In this document: positions 31,801 through 46,800 of the stretch, piece by piece
Numbering within the stretch: the stretch's first letter is position 1
Layout: each line of letters opens with the position of its first letter
Assembly (NCBI GenBank): GCA_903813345.2
Contig: CAIIXF020000008.1
Location: forward strand, 15,174,822 to 15,238,821
Length of the DNA: 64,000 bases
Direction of reading: 5' to 3'
DNA from: Owenia fusiformis
Lineage: Eukaryota; Annelida; Polychaeta; Sabellida; Oweniidae
Notes under the pieces: generated by a model
Told to the model about the DNA's origin: nothing
Database searches by the model: none
Seen by the model: the letters and a program-made list of their open reading frames with translations, nothing else
Translations under genes and position numbers: made by a program

Positions 31801-34800
31801 ATAACATAGCATCATCCCTGTAATGGTAGTTGGGCAAGGCATTCTCGTCATCTACCTTAAATTAGAACAGAAGAAATGTATTACACTTTTTGTTACTAGA
31901 CACAAAAGAAATAATTGCTAACAAATATTAAGTAGGGTGATCAAAAGCATTCTACTACACACATATTAATAATAATTAAACTTTGTTAACCTTTTTAAAA
32001 TTTACTTGGTTATATATAAAAATCTGATAGAGAGCCACTTTAAAAAACAGGACATAACATGAAAGCACAACACACTAACATGCCACATAAATGTAAGCCA
32101 CATACTCCTCTATCTTGTAAATCATTAGGTAAAGTCCCCTCAATATTAAGTCTCCATTTAGGCCAGGCACGGCTGAGTAGTGTGATGAAACCAACGGGGC
32201 CTAATGTCATGTTTTTGTCTATCCAAGCTCCTGGTGCAAGCAGTCTCGTCAAGGCAGATCTATCAATGAAAAAAAATTAACATACAGTACTTTTATCAAT
32301 TTTATACCCTCAAAAATATCTACCCTCAACCCCCTAAATCATTAGCTAGAACATTATCTCTGACTGCAACTCCCGCTGCAACTGCTAATTTTACAGTTTG
32401 GCATTCAACAAGAGTTATTTTTAATAGACTACGGCCCACTCTGATAATTGTAACTCCTTCCTTACATGAAAGGTTACACATTCCAACCTATTTCAAACCA
32501 TCTGTATGATGATACTAGACACTTTCTGGGTAGTTGGACTTTCTATAAGGGTGGCAGACGGCCCTCAGACCAATTTATACCCCTACCCTTAAAAAACCAT
32601 GGGGGTACTTTAATACCACCCAATAAAAAGAATACTAATGCATGTCAGATATTCATTGTTTTATATTGGGTAGGGCATGTTATGGTTAGTAAGTGCCAGA
32701 AATTTCCAATCTCTAACTGATATGGTTACCATAGAAACAGTATTTATATATTGAAATAGTCTCAATTTGACCCCCTCCCAAATGTGTCCTTTTGATCTCA
32801 AAGTGAAATATTTGCAAATCTGTTTGGATTTTATGGCTGCTACTTTGTCAAAAATTGTATCAATATGTATATTTTAACATTTAAACACTGAAAAGTTTTC
32901 ATAATGATCCTATAAATCAATAATATTTATCAAATATGGTCGCACATAGCTGCTTTTAGGGAAAAGTGGGCGTGGCACTTTTTGGTATGTGTGTACTTGT
33001 TGCAGCATTAGACGAAAAATACATATTATACTAACGACAATTGACATTTACTTAGCATCTACTTATGTTGTGTAACATTGTAATATGTTCATTATCATTA
33101 TTAGACACTTTAAATATTTTATATAAGTGTTATCCTGACCCTTCCCTTCATCCCTAAACCCTTCAAGGTGGGCATTACCAATCATGTCAAGTTAACATTT
33201 CTGTTTGATTTATTTTTACCATAGACAAGGTACAAAAGCTTTACCATGACTACTGACCTTATTTGGTGCTAAACTGATGAATGGATAGGTAGATGGCAGC
33301 ACTTGTGCTTGTTGGACTACATGCTAGCATCTACCATAGACACATATTGATTTACCATATTTGTTATTTTGGATTTAAGTAAAACTGCTTTCACATCAAA
33401 CTTAATGAGATTCAGATTGTATTTGAAACTAGATAATCTTCAGATTTTGTGTGAACCTTAAATTCATGACAATCAAAAGAATTCAACATTTAGGAAGTCG
33501 ACATTAAGATTTTTAACATTGTCTCAATGAGAATTTAGCCCGACCTTTTTCAGAAAGTTAAAGATCATAGAAAATTGAATATAATCAAAGTTCCTCAGTA
33601 GAACATTTAACCTCCTAAAATCACATTAAAACTATATCAGCAATATTTCCAAGCTAAATAGTATAAAAACTTCTATCACATCATTTGCAACGTTTTCATT
33701 ATTCGATAGTTCAACCCTATATGAATTATTGATGATTTTAAAAGTGCAAGGAATCTAAATGAATCAGGGAAGCCAGTGATATGTATTTGCCTTATTCATT
33801 GTTGACTTATACAATGAAATAGACTTAGATACAAGTAGAAATAATCTTGCTTTACATCATTAAAAATTCAAAATTCAGTCAAATAAGTGATATCATATTT
33901 GAAATCTTCATGTAGAATTACATTTCTTCATGCAATAAGTTAACCTTTTAGTGAGTAGTTGTGACTAATGTAATCATGTACTTATATACAATTTGTCAGT
34001 AAAAGTTATTTATCCTATACTTAGTGTTAGGTAAATAAAATGCATGAATGTAATTGATACCTTTGGTGAGTGGGGATATACATGTACTGCATATCCCGCT
34101 TTATCCCATACTTGGTCGTGTTTCAGGTACATTATGCAGGTTTGTAAAAACTTATGTTTTCATCAGCAGGCAGATATAGCTTTACGTCCAGCTCCGAGCG
34201 GGCAGATATAGTATATCTGCCCACTCCGTCATAATTGCCCTCAGCCCTCAGGCAGATATATTATATTTGCCTTGGGATAATCCCAATATCCTGAACCTCA
34301 TATAGGATAATCTCTATGTATCGCCAGGTTTATCACCCGCTCAGTAATCCCCTGCAGGAATTTCATTCTGTGCAATTTCTCATATTTTCGTATTTTACTA
34401 TATGATAAATAATTTTGGGTACAAGGTATAACCCTTGGGAAATACAATATTCTACCCTCAACCCCTCGGGGAGGTATATTGTATTTCCCTCAGATATATT
34501 GTATTTCCCTGTATCAAAAACTTCCCATTAATTAAACCTTATACGAGTATATAATGCACACCATTTTAAATATGAATCAAAACTATGAATTAGTGATATC
34601 CATGTTTCTAACGAAAGCATGAATTTGAAAGAAACAAACATTCTACTCATATGGTATAAAGATATTACCAGTTGTGTCCATTTTAGATTTGATTGAAGAA
34701 CTTGAATTAGAGGCAATTTTGAAATTACAATATATTAAAAGAGGCTCTGTTGCTTAGATGGGAGACTCAATTAGCTGCATTGTTCAGTTTGTGACAAAAT

Positions 34801-37800
34801 TGATGTTTAGTGTTACTTTCATGAACACCCATCCTGTAAAATAGCATTTGGAATCTAGTAGTTTGTATATAGATGAATTAGATAAGGCATTGTCAAAGAA
34901 AAATATCCAACAAGATTACTAGTTTGCTCATGAAATTAGGCATACTTTAACTTGAAACAATTTGTAACACTCAATGTTTGGGGTTTGGAGATCAAAGTAA
35001 TAATGATGAAAAACAGGCAATTTTAAAATATTTATGTTTTACCCAAAGAACGAATGGCTATAGACACTCCTGGGGTCACTTAACATTTTTTGAAAAATGC
35101 AATGTCGTTAATATCCTTGATATGTAGGATCAAATTGTAGATAAATATGTATATTTTCAAGAAATAGCAATAAAAAGCATTCAAGATTACTGATATAAGT
35201 ATATTTTGGTTGATTTGGGAGGTATGTATCACTTCCTGTGAAAATGTGAATTTTTAATCAGTCTCAGTAAATGTCTCCAGAATGTATAAACCCAACTTGG
35301 CAGATGTCCCATTGTTTGATTGTGTCACTCTATACACTCATTGGATTAATATTTTGTATATATCAATAGTCATATTTCAATAGTCATTGAGTAGGGGTTA
35401 GTTATGTTTGCAATTGTGTTGACCTACTTCTTTTTAGATAGAGGAAGGTCATGATAAACTCTTGCTTTGTTCATATAACGCTTGATTCTTACCTAGAAAG
35501 TTATATGTATTGAGGGAATAGTGTACTTCTAAGGTACTTCTTGAGATATGTAAAAATCTAGGTAAGGACCAAGCGTTGTGCAAAAATGGAACTTTTCTGC
35601 AATTTTCAGCATGAAATAAAATGATGTCAGCCATTTTGAAAATCCTTAGAATGATTGTGACAGTTGTGTTTTATATATTTGAGTATATTTTCTTTATTCA
35701 TATGATCTTTTCATGAACTAATATGTATGTTTGCACTGGAGCATGACCTCTTGAGAAGCATATATCTTTACCATGGCTCTTAGCAACATAATAACATGCA
35801 ATTCCTTTCAATACATTCATATGAGATGATTGTTGTACAATCATTTTATCTTGATGTTTTGTGTATCAATAATTTTTTTTATATTATCACAGTTCACTGG
35901 CTGATCATACCAATGTTCATATTTAGAAATCCAGCTCAACTTTATTGTGAAGAAGAAATATACTATAAGTTACAATCAGTAAGCTGAAAAACAGCATTTG
36001 CTAATAAAATGCCCAAAGCAAAGGGAACTGCATGAGTGAACTGCAATCTCCCAGTACCCCCTGTATGGAGACAAGAGGGTTACATCTAAATCATAGTAGA
36101 CTCCCTTGAGATCAAGCCAACCAATTTAAATGATGCACAGATGACCATCTTCAAGTAGATTGGAAATATACCATCATTGTTAAAAAAGATACATATGGCC
36201 TAATTTGTGTAAAAGTCCAGTAATCGGTTTGTGTCCTCTAAATCTCATTATACATAGGTGGAGTATAGCCCAGATCCAGATGTATGTAATAGTATTGATG
36301 CAATCACTGGATGGTGTTGTACATGCTTTGTTGGGAGTAGGGTTGTAGGCACAAGGGGTATAAAAGCAAAAAGAAATGCACGAAGTTTGACATTTTAAAA
36401 TCAAAAGATATGTATGAAATGTTGTCATCTGAAGAAGACGATGATAGCTCAGAGAATCTCTTATTAAAATGAACAAACACATGAATGTGCTCATCACCAG
36501 TTATGTAAAGTCCATGTGTTTTCAAATGTTGCTCTTTGTGCTTCCTCACTGTGATGTGAAATAATAAATTCAGTATTTTACTGCCACAAACTGCATATGT
36601 GCAAATGATCTCAAGGAAGCAGATCAATATATCATTGATTGATATGTATTTTTGACTTGTTAATTACTTCATGTGTTTTTAAATGTTGCCCCTTCTTTCT
36701 CATTGTGATGTAAATCAAAAAAATTCAATATTCTTTTCTGACATAGTTTGGCAAACTTTTTTTGTAGACAGTTGTTCTAAATGAAGTATAAAAAAGATCA
36801 CTATTTGATTTTTTTTTGTATTTGTGACTTGTTATATTTTATATGCTTTCAAATGTTGCCCAATATGCTTTGTCACTATTATGTAAGATAATAGGCACAG
36901 GATCAATTAAAAAGTCTTAAATGACTGAAAATAATGATTACTTTGATAATAAATAGAAACATTGACAATAATGATGTGAAAAAAGTGATTTTTCCTTGAA
37001 AAGGTTATTTTATACACGTTAATAGAATGACCTATATTTTGAAATATAAATGTCAGAATGACCTGATTTTTGGATCTGGTTATCAAACAAAGTCTCTTCT
37101 TTGATATCTTGTACAATTTTTTCTAAATATCTTGGGGGCTAATATAGGGTCTTAAAGCCACTCGTCCTTTAAAGATTTTTGTTAGCCTTTGTTTTGTCTG
37201 TTTTATTCTCAAATGTATCATGGTCATCAATTCTAATGTGACATAATCATCATTTACCAATTTTAAAATTAAATATTACTGGTTAGAGAATGTGATTTCT
37301 TACTTTAGGTTATATTTATATCCCGACTTATATGTATAATAATAATTGATGAAGAAGAATAGAGATTATCCTCTATGAGGTTCAGGGTATTGGAATTATC
37401 CCGAGGCCAATATAATATATCTGGCCGAGGGTCGTAGGTCCCTAGGGAAGATATTTTCTATTGGCCAAAGGCCTTAGGTCCAGATATATTGTATTCGCCA
37501 AGGAATAATCCTAATAGCATGAACGGACTATAGGATGATCTGTTTATCCCATATCAATCTTTCTTATCTTGTTCACATTGTTCAATTCGCCAGAGTTAGT
37601 TAGAATTCAACCAAATGAATGTATTCATGTCTAATTTTGTTTTCTTGGCCTTAGGAGGATTCTCCTGTTTTTTTTAAAGTATTCATCCACATATTCTCGA
37701 ATCATTGATTATTAACATATGTATTAAGTATGCTACTTCCCTCATTGCTAATCATACACAAATGATGATTATGACTTAGTGGGCAGGTGTAATAATCTGC

Positions 37801-40800
37801 CCTCTCAGGCCGGGACATTAGCTATATCTGCCCGCTGATGAAAATATTTAAGTATTTATAAACCTGCTATATGTATCTGAAACATGTCCAAGTATGGGAC
37901 AAATGCATCTACTTTTTTTTGATTTCATACACTAAACAGATTTGTTTAGGAATTATTTGAAGTATTTCAAAAACATATACCGAACCACTATTGAAGGAAT
38001 CATTGAAAATACAGCATATCAGAAACATGTGTAAATTGTTTATCTTGCAATTATTTTGCTAAATACTAATATAAATTATACGGTACCTTCCAGAGAATAG
38101 CTTTTTTGTTAACTATGAGCCAATGAATGAATGGATGCATTTTATTATAACTGCAAAATGATGCTCTATGCAATTCATACGAACAATTATTTTTGCCATA
38201 TTAGAATCAAGTATAATCTTTAATCCATTGGATAGATCATGCATTACCTGATGTTGAGGTATTGATAAAAGAATCAGCGAGTGCCTGACAAAATAGATTT
38301 TAGTGTTATGTATTAGGCAAAATATTAGGAAGGGTATAAATGGTCTCCAATCTTTCTAGTTTTGAGTATTACGTCTTCTTGCTTTGATTCAAATTATCCT
38401 CGGTCACTATTTGTAACCCCTCCCTCCTTCCCCATTTAGGCCATGGATATGAAGATGATTTAGAGGTTATGTGAAGGATACTAGGGAAGGGTTAATAGCC
38501 AGAGTTATATTAGTTCATTTAAGTTTAATCATAAATGTTATGCAATTCACACCAGCATCAAATATCATACCAAAAGGATTGAACTGTTCATTACTTTTCA
38601 ATTGCAGTAAACATGGTGAAATGGTTCTAAAAATTGAAGCCTGTTGAACAAGCATATTGATTAATTGTAACTCATAGCTCTAGATGACTTGAAATTATCT
38701 ATTCATATTCAAGGAACAAGTCAATGAATAAGTAAGACTTGACTCTTGACAGACTTAAAAGACTGAAGACCCTATAAGACTTAAACTAAAAGTTCATTTG
38801 ACCATTGATGACCTATGATAGGGAAGGGTCAGGATAACACTTATATAAAATATTTAAAGTGTCTAATAATGATAATGAACATATTACAATGTTACACAAC
38901 ATTAGTAGATGCTAATTAAATGTCAATTATTGTTAGTGTAATCTGCATTTTTCATTTAATGCTGCAACAAGCGCACAAGTACCAAAAAAGTGCCACGCCC
39001 ACTTTTCCCTGAAAGCAGCTATGTGTGACTATATTTGATAAATATTATTGATTTATAGGATCATTATATCAACTTTTAAGTGTTTTAGTGTTAATAAAGA
39101 CATATTATTACAAATTTTGACAAAGTAGCAGCCATAAAATCCAAACAGATTTTGAAATATTTCACTTTGAGAACAAAGGGACACATTTGGGAGGGGGTCA
39201 AATTGAGAATATTTCGAGGTATAAATACTGTTTCTATGGTAACCATATTAGACCGGGTGCTTTTCTGCAAAATGTCTCTCTGTAAAATGTGGTAGGCGTT
39301 TAGTGTTAAAAGTGTTCTGACAAGTGTTTCTTATGTAACTTTTTATGCTGAATCCAAAAAACCATGTTGGCAAGCTGAAATATGATTATTTAACCCTTAA
39401 AATACCATGTTAGTCCCCCTACCCCCAAAATTCACCCCTATCAGGGGGAAAAAATTCTTCAACCTAAAATAACTTTGATTTTATGGTTTTTGTAAGTGAA
39501 ATACATGGACATTGTATAAAATAAACATTTGAAGTATGAATGATACGGATTACCCTTAAGAAGTTTGAATCAAAGCAAAAAGTATGTACCCCAGGGGGCA
39601 AATTTATGACCCATTTTTTACTTTTCGTGTCATAACTTTTTTATTAGACAATGATGGATGCTAAAAAAATCCATGTAAAAGGCATAATACCTGGTCTACT
39701 AATCCTGCAAGAATCAAAGTAATTCCTTTGATAATTGCCTTGAAAAAAATTAGTGAATTTAAGAAAAAATGACATTTTAGCTGGGACTGATTTTATGTGT
39801 GACTATAACTGACCCCTATTGCTTTAACATTTATCCCTCTGTGTTCATATATTTAGCATTTTAGATTAAATCTAAAATATAAAACTTATTTTAGCAAAGT
39901 TTTAGGAAGATTTAAGCTTTTTATCATGTTCAACTATTAAAAATTCATGAAATATGATGTCTAAAATTGATAAGTTATACGTATACCCTTGGAAGACCCT
40001 TATAATTTCTTATTTATGAACATATTTGTACCAATATTAGTTTTCTAGTTTAGAGAAATGATGTATGATATATCCTGGCTTGGCTTTCTGGTGGTTTGAA
40101 CAATCTTTTAAGAGTTATCATTGAAAATTCATTCTTAAATCATAGGTCTGCAATCGATTAAATTCATGTATACCATTAGTATCATTCTACTGGTATGAGC
40201 ATAATTGAACTAGCTATGATTTCATAGTTTAGTTGTTTGATGCATGACATATTCCAAGCTGTCTGTCTGGTGATTTTAACCATCTAAGAGGCTTAATCAT
40301 TGAAAACCATTACAAATAAAGGCCTAAACGGACAGTATTAAGGTAGACTATTAGAACACCCTTATTAATTCCAGGCTTAGAGTATATTGGTACCTACTAC
40401 TGTCTCATAGCTCGGAGGTTTGATATATGACATATTCTGACTAGTTTTTCTGCAGATTTGAACCACCTAACAGGTCTAATCATTGAATATACTTAATATA
40501 CTAGGTCTAAAATTGAAGTATTCAATAGAACCCTCTATGATAAATTCAAAAAAGATTCAGAATGACATTAACCTCAACACTGGATCTGAATCAGAATTAC
40601 AATTCTTCATAGAGCTGAACTAGGAAGACAAGGCTAATTTCATTCTAAGCAGCCTGACAATTGCATGACATGAGAGCAAAAGTACCAATGATTCATACAA
40701 ATCTTCATTTTATGGAGTTTTCTTCCCTGAACAATGTTAAGTCATATTAAAAATCCCCCCCCCCCCCACTGTCCCCATTAACCTTTCTGTGTTACTCTTG

Positions 40801-43800
40801 GCAAATTCTTGACAAATGGCGTATACTCACTTTGACAACATTTTGAATTAGTGGGATGTTTCAGTTAATGAGAGTTTTTGCAGAGTAGCAATTTTTGAAA
40901 TTTAAATCCAATAGGACCATATATGGGAAATTCAAAAAAGATTCAGAATGACATTAACCATAACATTGGATCTGGAAATCAAATAAAGCAACTGATTGAT
41001 GTGATCTCGGATGACTCTTGTAAATCAGAATTACAATCCTTCATGGAGCTGAACAAGGAAGACAAGGATTACTTTTCATTCTGGTAGTAATACATGGACA
41101 TGGTCCAAATCTTGATACGCTTCACCATAGCCCAAAGAAAGGGAAATTGGGAGCTTCATCTCAATGTTTTTCAATGCATGAAACCCTTTTTCATAAGATA
41201 TGACCACCAAAAGTATGCAAGATGGGGCACAGTACACTTCACTGCTGAAGTTTTGCTTCCTTGAAGACTGTGGCCAAATCCTCAGATGTAGATGCAATTG
41301 ATGCTAATTTGTAAGAAGGATCATATATTTGAAATATTACGGTTGGCATTTCAATACCATTTGTTAAACAGTTAAGGAGTAGAGTACATTTGAGTTGGCT
41401 TGAATGTTTCATTCGTCAATGAGAGGGCTATTGGAAAAGACATCAGCTCATGTTTCGTGATTTCATTGATGCCCACAGGTCTGTGGTTTAAGCTTCATAT
41501 GCAGTGATACGATTCTGCAAAACATTCCTGTCTGCCTTAACAACTTTCTGCTCGTTTATATTGGGATTAGGCATATAGTTTAAAAAATGTTGGTGCTTGC
41601 TCAGTAGATCAAGAAATGTTGTGTCTTTCATTTGACCCTGTTGGTATCAACCTCTAAGACACAAAGACATCCAGTTGTTGTTGGCCAAACTGTCGAGCCT
41701 GTTGATTGTTTCTGTGAGTACATCTTTTGTACATATACTTTGGAGATTAAGTAATGGATCTTCTGAAAACATGCCAAACTTCAGCAGCATGTCACATATT
41801 TTATCTTCTTCCAGAGACTGAATACTCTATCTTTTATGAGTACTAGTATCTACAACTATTTTTGATGTTATGAGTATTGGCTATCAATTTTTTCAATTTT
41901 TCTTCTACATGTATTGTAATGACTTCGGTATGAATGAAATGTCCCTTGGTGTTTTGGTCCTGGATTGTGATATTGGTTCTCGATTGGAGGGGGGAGGGGG
42001 ATGTTAGACATTGTTTCTTTTCACGTTAGATTATGGTTTTGGGATATATAGGGTCTACTTTTCTTATGACAGGTTTGCACTTGCGGTTTGCTTTTCTTGT
42101 TGGGTTTCTTTAATGTTTTTAGTCACCCTTTCCTTTGGCATTTGTGCTTATATATCCATAGATTCTTGTTTTGATTTGCAAATTACCACCCCCCCCTCTA
42201 TGGAATCTCAAAACGCAAGTCCAAACATCATTCTTGTTTGGACTCCCCATGTGTGACTTAAGATTATACCCCGGTGCCCATCTGTTCAATGCAGATATTG
42301 TCTTTGAGTTATGCCTACAATTCTGCCACCCTTCTAACCAATAGCATACTGGCATAGGGGTCAATCAACTTGGTTGATTGAATTTGTAGAGCCTTTTACC
42401 ACATAGTTCAATGCAAGAATCCTCGCTCAACTGCAGCAGGTACTATATTCTAATAGTTAGTGCATTTTCTCTAAGTTTACTGTGCCACACCTTCCATAAT
42501 TTTGGTGGTCATGAAATAAGGGATCATGCATTGAAATGCATTGAGATGAAGCTCCTAATTTCCCTTTCTTTGGGCTTGGATGAAGTATAGCAAGATTTGG
42601 ACCAGGTCCAACATCAACACCAGAATGAAGTTATCCTTGTCTTCCCTGTTCAGCTACTATGAAGGATTTTAATCCTTATTCAGATCTAATGTTGAGGTTA
42701 ATGTCATTTTGAATCTTTTTTTATTCTATTGAATACTTCAATTTTAGACCTAGTATATGAAGTATAATCAATGATTAGACCTGTCATTGGTTCAAATCTG
42801 CAGAAAAACTAGTCAGGATATATCATATATTAAACCTCCGAGCTATGAAACAGTAGTAGGTACCAATAAACTCTAAGCCTGGAAATAATTAGGGTATTCT
42901 AATAGTGTACCTTAATACTGTCTGTTTAGACCTTTATTTGTAATGATTTTCAATGATTAAGCCTCTTATATGGTTTAAATAAACAGAGAGTCAGCTCGGA
43001 ATATGTCATACATCAAACTAATCTATGAAATCATAGCTTGTTCATGTTGATTATTTTGGGCAGTCTTGCATATTTTGCTTTAATATTTCAGAATTATTTA
43101 CTTCATTTAATGTGGATTTTGTTGTGAACATTTAATGATGCAGCCACCACTCCAGCCAACGAAGCTGTTGATGACTCTCCTACACATACCAACATGGATT
43201 GCAAAGCTTCTGATGAAGCTATCCACTTAAAATTGAAGAACATCTGAGAATTTGTCTGACACTAGTTTTACTTCTCTAGATAGATTTTAGTCACGCCATG
43301 GACAATTAAACAACTTCCTTCGCCAGAATTGATTGTACATGTAGAGGAGAAGTGGCCACATTGGACATATGTTGTAAAGTGCTGTAGTTTTTTTTACTCC
43401 ACAGGCAGATTATCATGAAATTTTCACAACAAAATTCATATTGAATGAACTGAATAATTCTGAAGTTTTGAGGCAGAATATGCAGGATTGACAAAGTTAA
43501 CTAACTTTTCTTCGGTCCTGTTTTTTGGACACCCTGTACCAGTAGAATGATACTAGGCTAATGGTATACTTGAATTTAATTGATTGCAGACCTATGATTT
43601 AAGAATGAATTTTCAATGATAACACCTAAGATTGTTCAAACCACCAGAAAGCCAAGCCAGGATATATCATACATTATTTGTTTAAGCTAGAAAACTAATA
43701 TTGGTACAAATATGTTCATAAATAAGAAATTATAGGGGTCTTCCAAGGGTATACCTATAACTTATCAATTTTAGACATCATATTTCATGAATTTTTTATA

Positions 43801-46800
43801 TTTTAACATGCTTGAAAGCTTAATTCTTCCTAAAACTTAGCTAAAATAAGTTTTATATTTTAGATTTATTCTAAAATGCCAAATATATGAACACAGAGGG
43901 ATAAATGTTAAAGCAATAGGGGTCAGTTATAGTCACACATAAAATCAGTCCCAGCTAAAATGTCATTTTTTCTTAAATTCACTAATTATTTTCAAGGCAA
44001 TTATCAAAGGAATTACTTTGATTCTTGCAGGATTAGTAGACCAGGTATTAAGCCTTTTACATGGATTTTTTTTAGCATCCATCATTGTCTAATAAAAAAG
44101 TAATGACACGAAAAGTAAAAAATGGGTCATAAATTTGCCCCCTGGGGTACATACTTTTTGCTTTTATTCAAATTTTTTAAGTGTTATCCGTATCATTCAT
44201 ACTTTAAATGTTTATTTTATACAATGTCCATGTATTTCACTTACAAAAACCATAAAATCAAAGTTATTTTAGGTTGACGAATTTTTTCCCCCTGATAGGG
44301 GTGAATTTTGGGGGTAGGGGGACTAACATGGTATTTTATGGGTTAAATAATCATATTTCAGCTTGCCAACATGGTTTTTTGGATTCAGCATAAAAAGTTA
44401 CATTAGAAACACTTGTCAGAACACTTTTAACACTAAACGCCTACCACATTTCCTCTAGATGAAAATGCACCTTGTCTATATAAGTTAGAGATTGGAAATT
44501 TCTGGCACTTATTAACCATAACATGCCCTACCCAATATAAAACAATGGATATCTGTCATGCATTAGTATTCTTTTTATAGGGTGGTATTAAAGTACCCCA
44601 TGGTTTTTGGGGGGTAGTGGTATAAATTGGTCTGAGGGCCGTCTGCCACCCCTATAGAAAGTCCAACTACCCAGAAAGTGTCCAGTATAATCATACAGAT
44701 GGTTTGAAATAGGTTGGAATGTGTAATTCCATGTAAGGAAGGTTGCATTTCTAGAGCACTTCTACAGAACGGGTTACAGTCTATAAGTATAATGTTAGCA
44801 ATATATACGAAATCTGTGTTTATCCCTTGGAATATTATTACCCAGCAAACATTGATCAATGTGTATGAAACTGTGAGAGATTACACACATTACACAATAA
44901 GCAGGAACATGAATAAAAAATAAGTTTTATAATCCCTTCAATACATTACACTCTCCCATGTAGACCGTTCTGTATTTGTGGTCGTGATGACATCAATACG
45001 GAATAAATCATACCATTTCATGAAAAATGGTGACCTTGTCCTACGGAAATTGAGATTATGTTTCACAGCAAGTTCGCACGGCGATACTGTATAGCACATG
45101 CTCTGGGGAATTGATTTTACTTTCTATAGACACCAATCACATCTCTGTTGATAGAATTATAAAAAAGCCTAAGGGTCCCAACCTTCTTTGTTTACATTTA
45201 CAAAAACGTGAAAAAATGACAAAAGTTATGATAACTTTTTAAATCTAAATCTGTTTAAACCGATTTCACTTGCTAGCGACAGATACTTTAGTCTTTCACG
45301 AACCGAACATGTCAGTTTGGTTCGTAATATCTCCAAATAAACGATTCCAACATTTTGAAAAACTCAATGCTTGTCCACGTGTTAATAAGGAATGGGTAAA
45401 CGGTTTCCAAGTGTTAATACGGAATGGGTGTTAAATCGTATACATTCCCAGGAAAATTACAATTTCCACAAAACTTGCAATGATAATTGTTCTGATAGCT
45501 TATTGATGGACATTGGACAGTATCTTATTGCATGCAAATGGCACGTTAACCGACGGTGGCAACACGTCCGTCAATCGCAAGGATTGAATGTACATAAATA
45601 GTGTTCTCTTTTTTCTTAAGTATTAAAAGATAAATTGTACAGCTTTACGCCCATTAAAGATAGGTTTGTTGTACTTTTCTTATTGCATCTAATAGGTAGT
45701 AGTTTACCGACGGCTTCAACGCAGCAGCCTGACGTCCATCAACACCAGATATTGGTTGTTCATAAACATTTTCATTCTTTTTTATTATTGTATGTAACAA
45801 ATAATTTCATCCCTCTATGTAACAGTTTATGTGAGGACGCCAACTGTTTGGCTTGAAACACAATAGAATCTTGCATCTTGTATTACATGTAACCAGACCA
45901 ATTCTTGTGGATAGAATAAACATGATAATAAAAGCACCAAACAAACATCTGAGTGTTTTGTTTGACCCAGTTTACCATGCATTAATCTTGTCAATTAGCT
46001 GTACTAAGTTTATGATCCCGAATTAATCATGCGCTCCTTATTAATCCCCTCAATTATTTACAACGACGTGTGAACTATCCCGCACCGCCACGCCAAAAGA
46101 ACTGCGCGTACACGGATGAGGTATGTTATTTTACGTCTGTTTTCAATTCTTATAAGGATACCAAATCATGTAGGCTGGTCAGGCAAACCTTTTTTCGAAG
46201 CGGTTATCATACTTTCATCAAAAACATGAACCCGCTTTTCAAGATGCCTCGAGAAATTGAGATTGACATTGGGGAAGAGTAGGAAACAGTCTTCTACAGT
46301 TATAACTGATGGCTCCAGTGAAATGGATGGCGATGCAGAGGCAAGTGTATTCCACAATTCAGATACAGACACTTCTGAAACTTCTGGATATGTACACTTG
46401 TTAATTTACTCACCATTTGATGATCGTTGCAACTTGCAAGAGCTCTGTTTTTTGTCCAAAACAATCCCTTTGTAATGTTCACCATTTATATAATCATGTC
46501 CTGGATCCAAGCTAATAAAGCCACGTGTTTGATTTGTATTTAAGAATTGCTATATTCAGGGGATGGTCTCGTATGGGGTATTTCTTGAAGTGCACAAGAA
46601 TACCCCACGAAAGTCCCAGTAGGTGTCATATTATTTGGTACTTTGTGAACGTGTTGAGTTGTTTTCTTACCTGCCGATTCCTCCAACACGTTCGCATTAC
46701 ACCAGAGGATGATTGAAGTGTTAAAAATGGACAGCTAGTCGCATTGTCTTTGTGAAAGTGGGCAAGACCACAACAAAAGTCTTTTGATTTTTCTTCATTC

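Larger units (their letters stand above)
32452..44745. mobile_element. Giant palindromic element, approx. 2.3-kb inverted arms
   Basis: Outer arm pieces 32,452-32,723 and 39,245-41,245 are, in order, inverse to 42,470-44,745. Examples: ccttccttacatg at 32,459 versus catgtaaggaagg near 44,735; ggaaatttctggcacttatt at about 44,494 versus its inverse at 32,690; and the gggggtagggggactaacatg block at about 44,312 versus its inverse near 39,420. The arms surround a spacer of about 1.2 kb holding an ORF remnant. The left arm is interrupted by a younger foldback. Without that insert the element would be about 5.8 kb. Superfamily unknown. Confidence 0.8.

Noticed and set aside
36180-36627. Minus-strand frames of 105 and 107 codons with a C2H2-like HLKTH segment
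   Set aside because: The segment recurs as degenerate DNA repeats (36,500-36,870) inside the foldback element, with stops in the other units. Cys/His spacing does not fit a zinc finger.
41076-41297. 73-codon minus-strand open frame in the palindrome arm
   Set aside because: The inverse arm copy (about 42,470-42,660) does not keep the frame open, so it is not conserved as coding.
46070-46475. Two short open frames inside the CACT...AGTG element
   Set aside because: Composition is protein-like in places (acidic, Ser-rich), but there is no recognisable domain and the two frames do not join. Kept only as a remark on the element.
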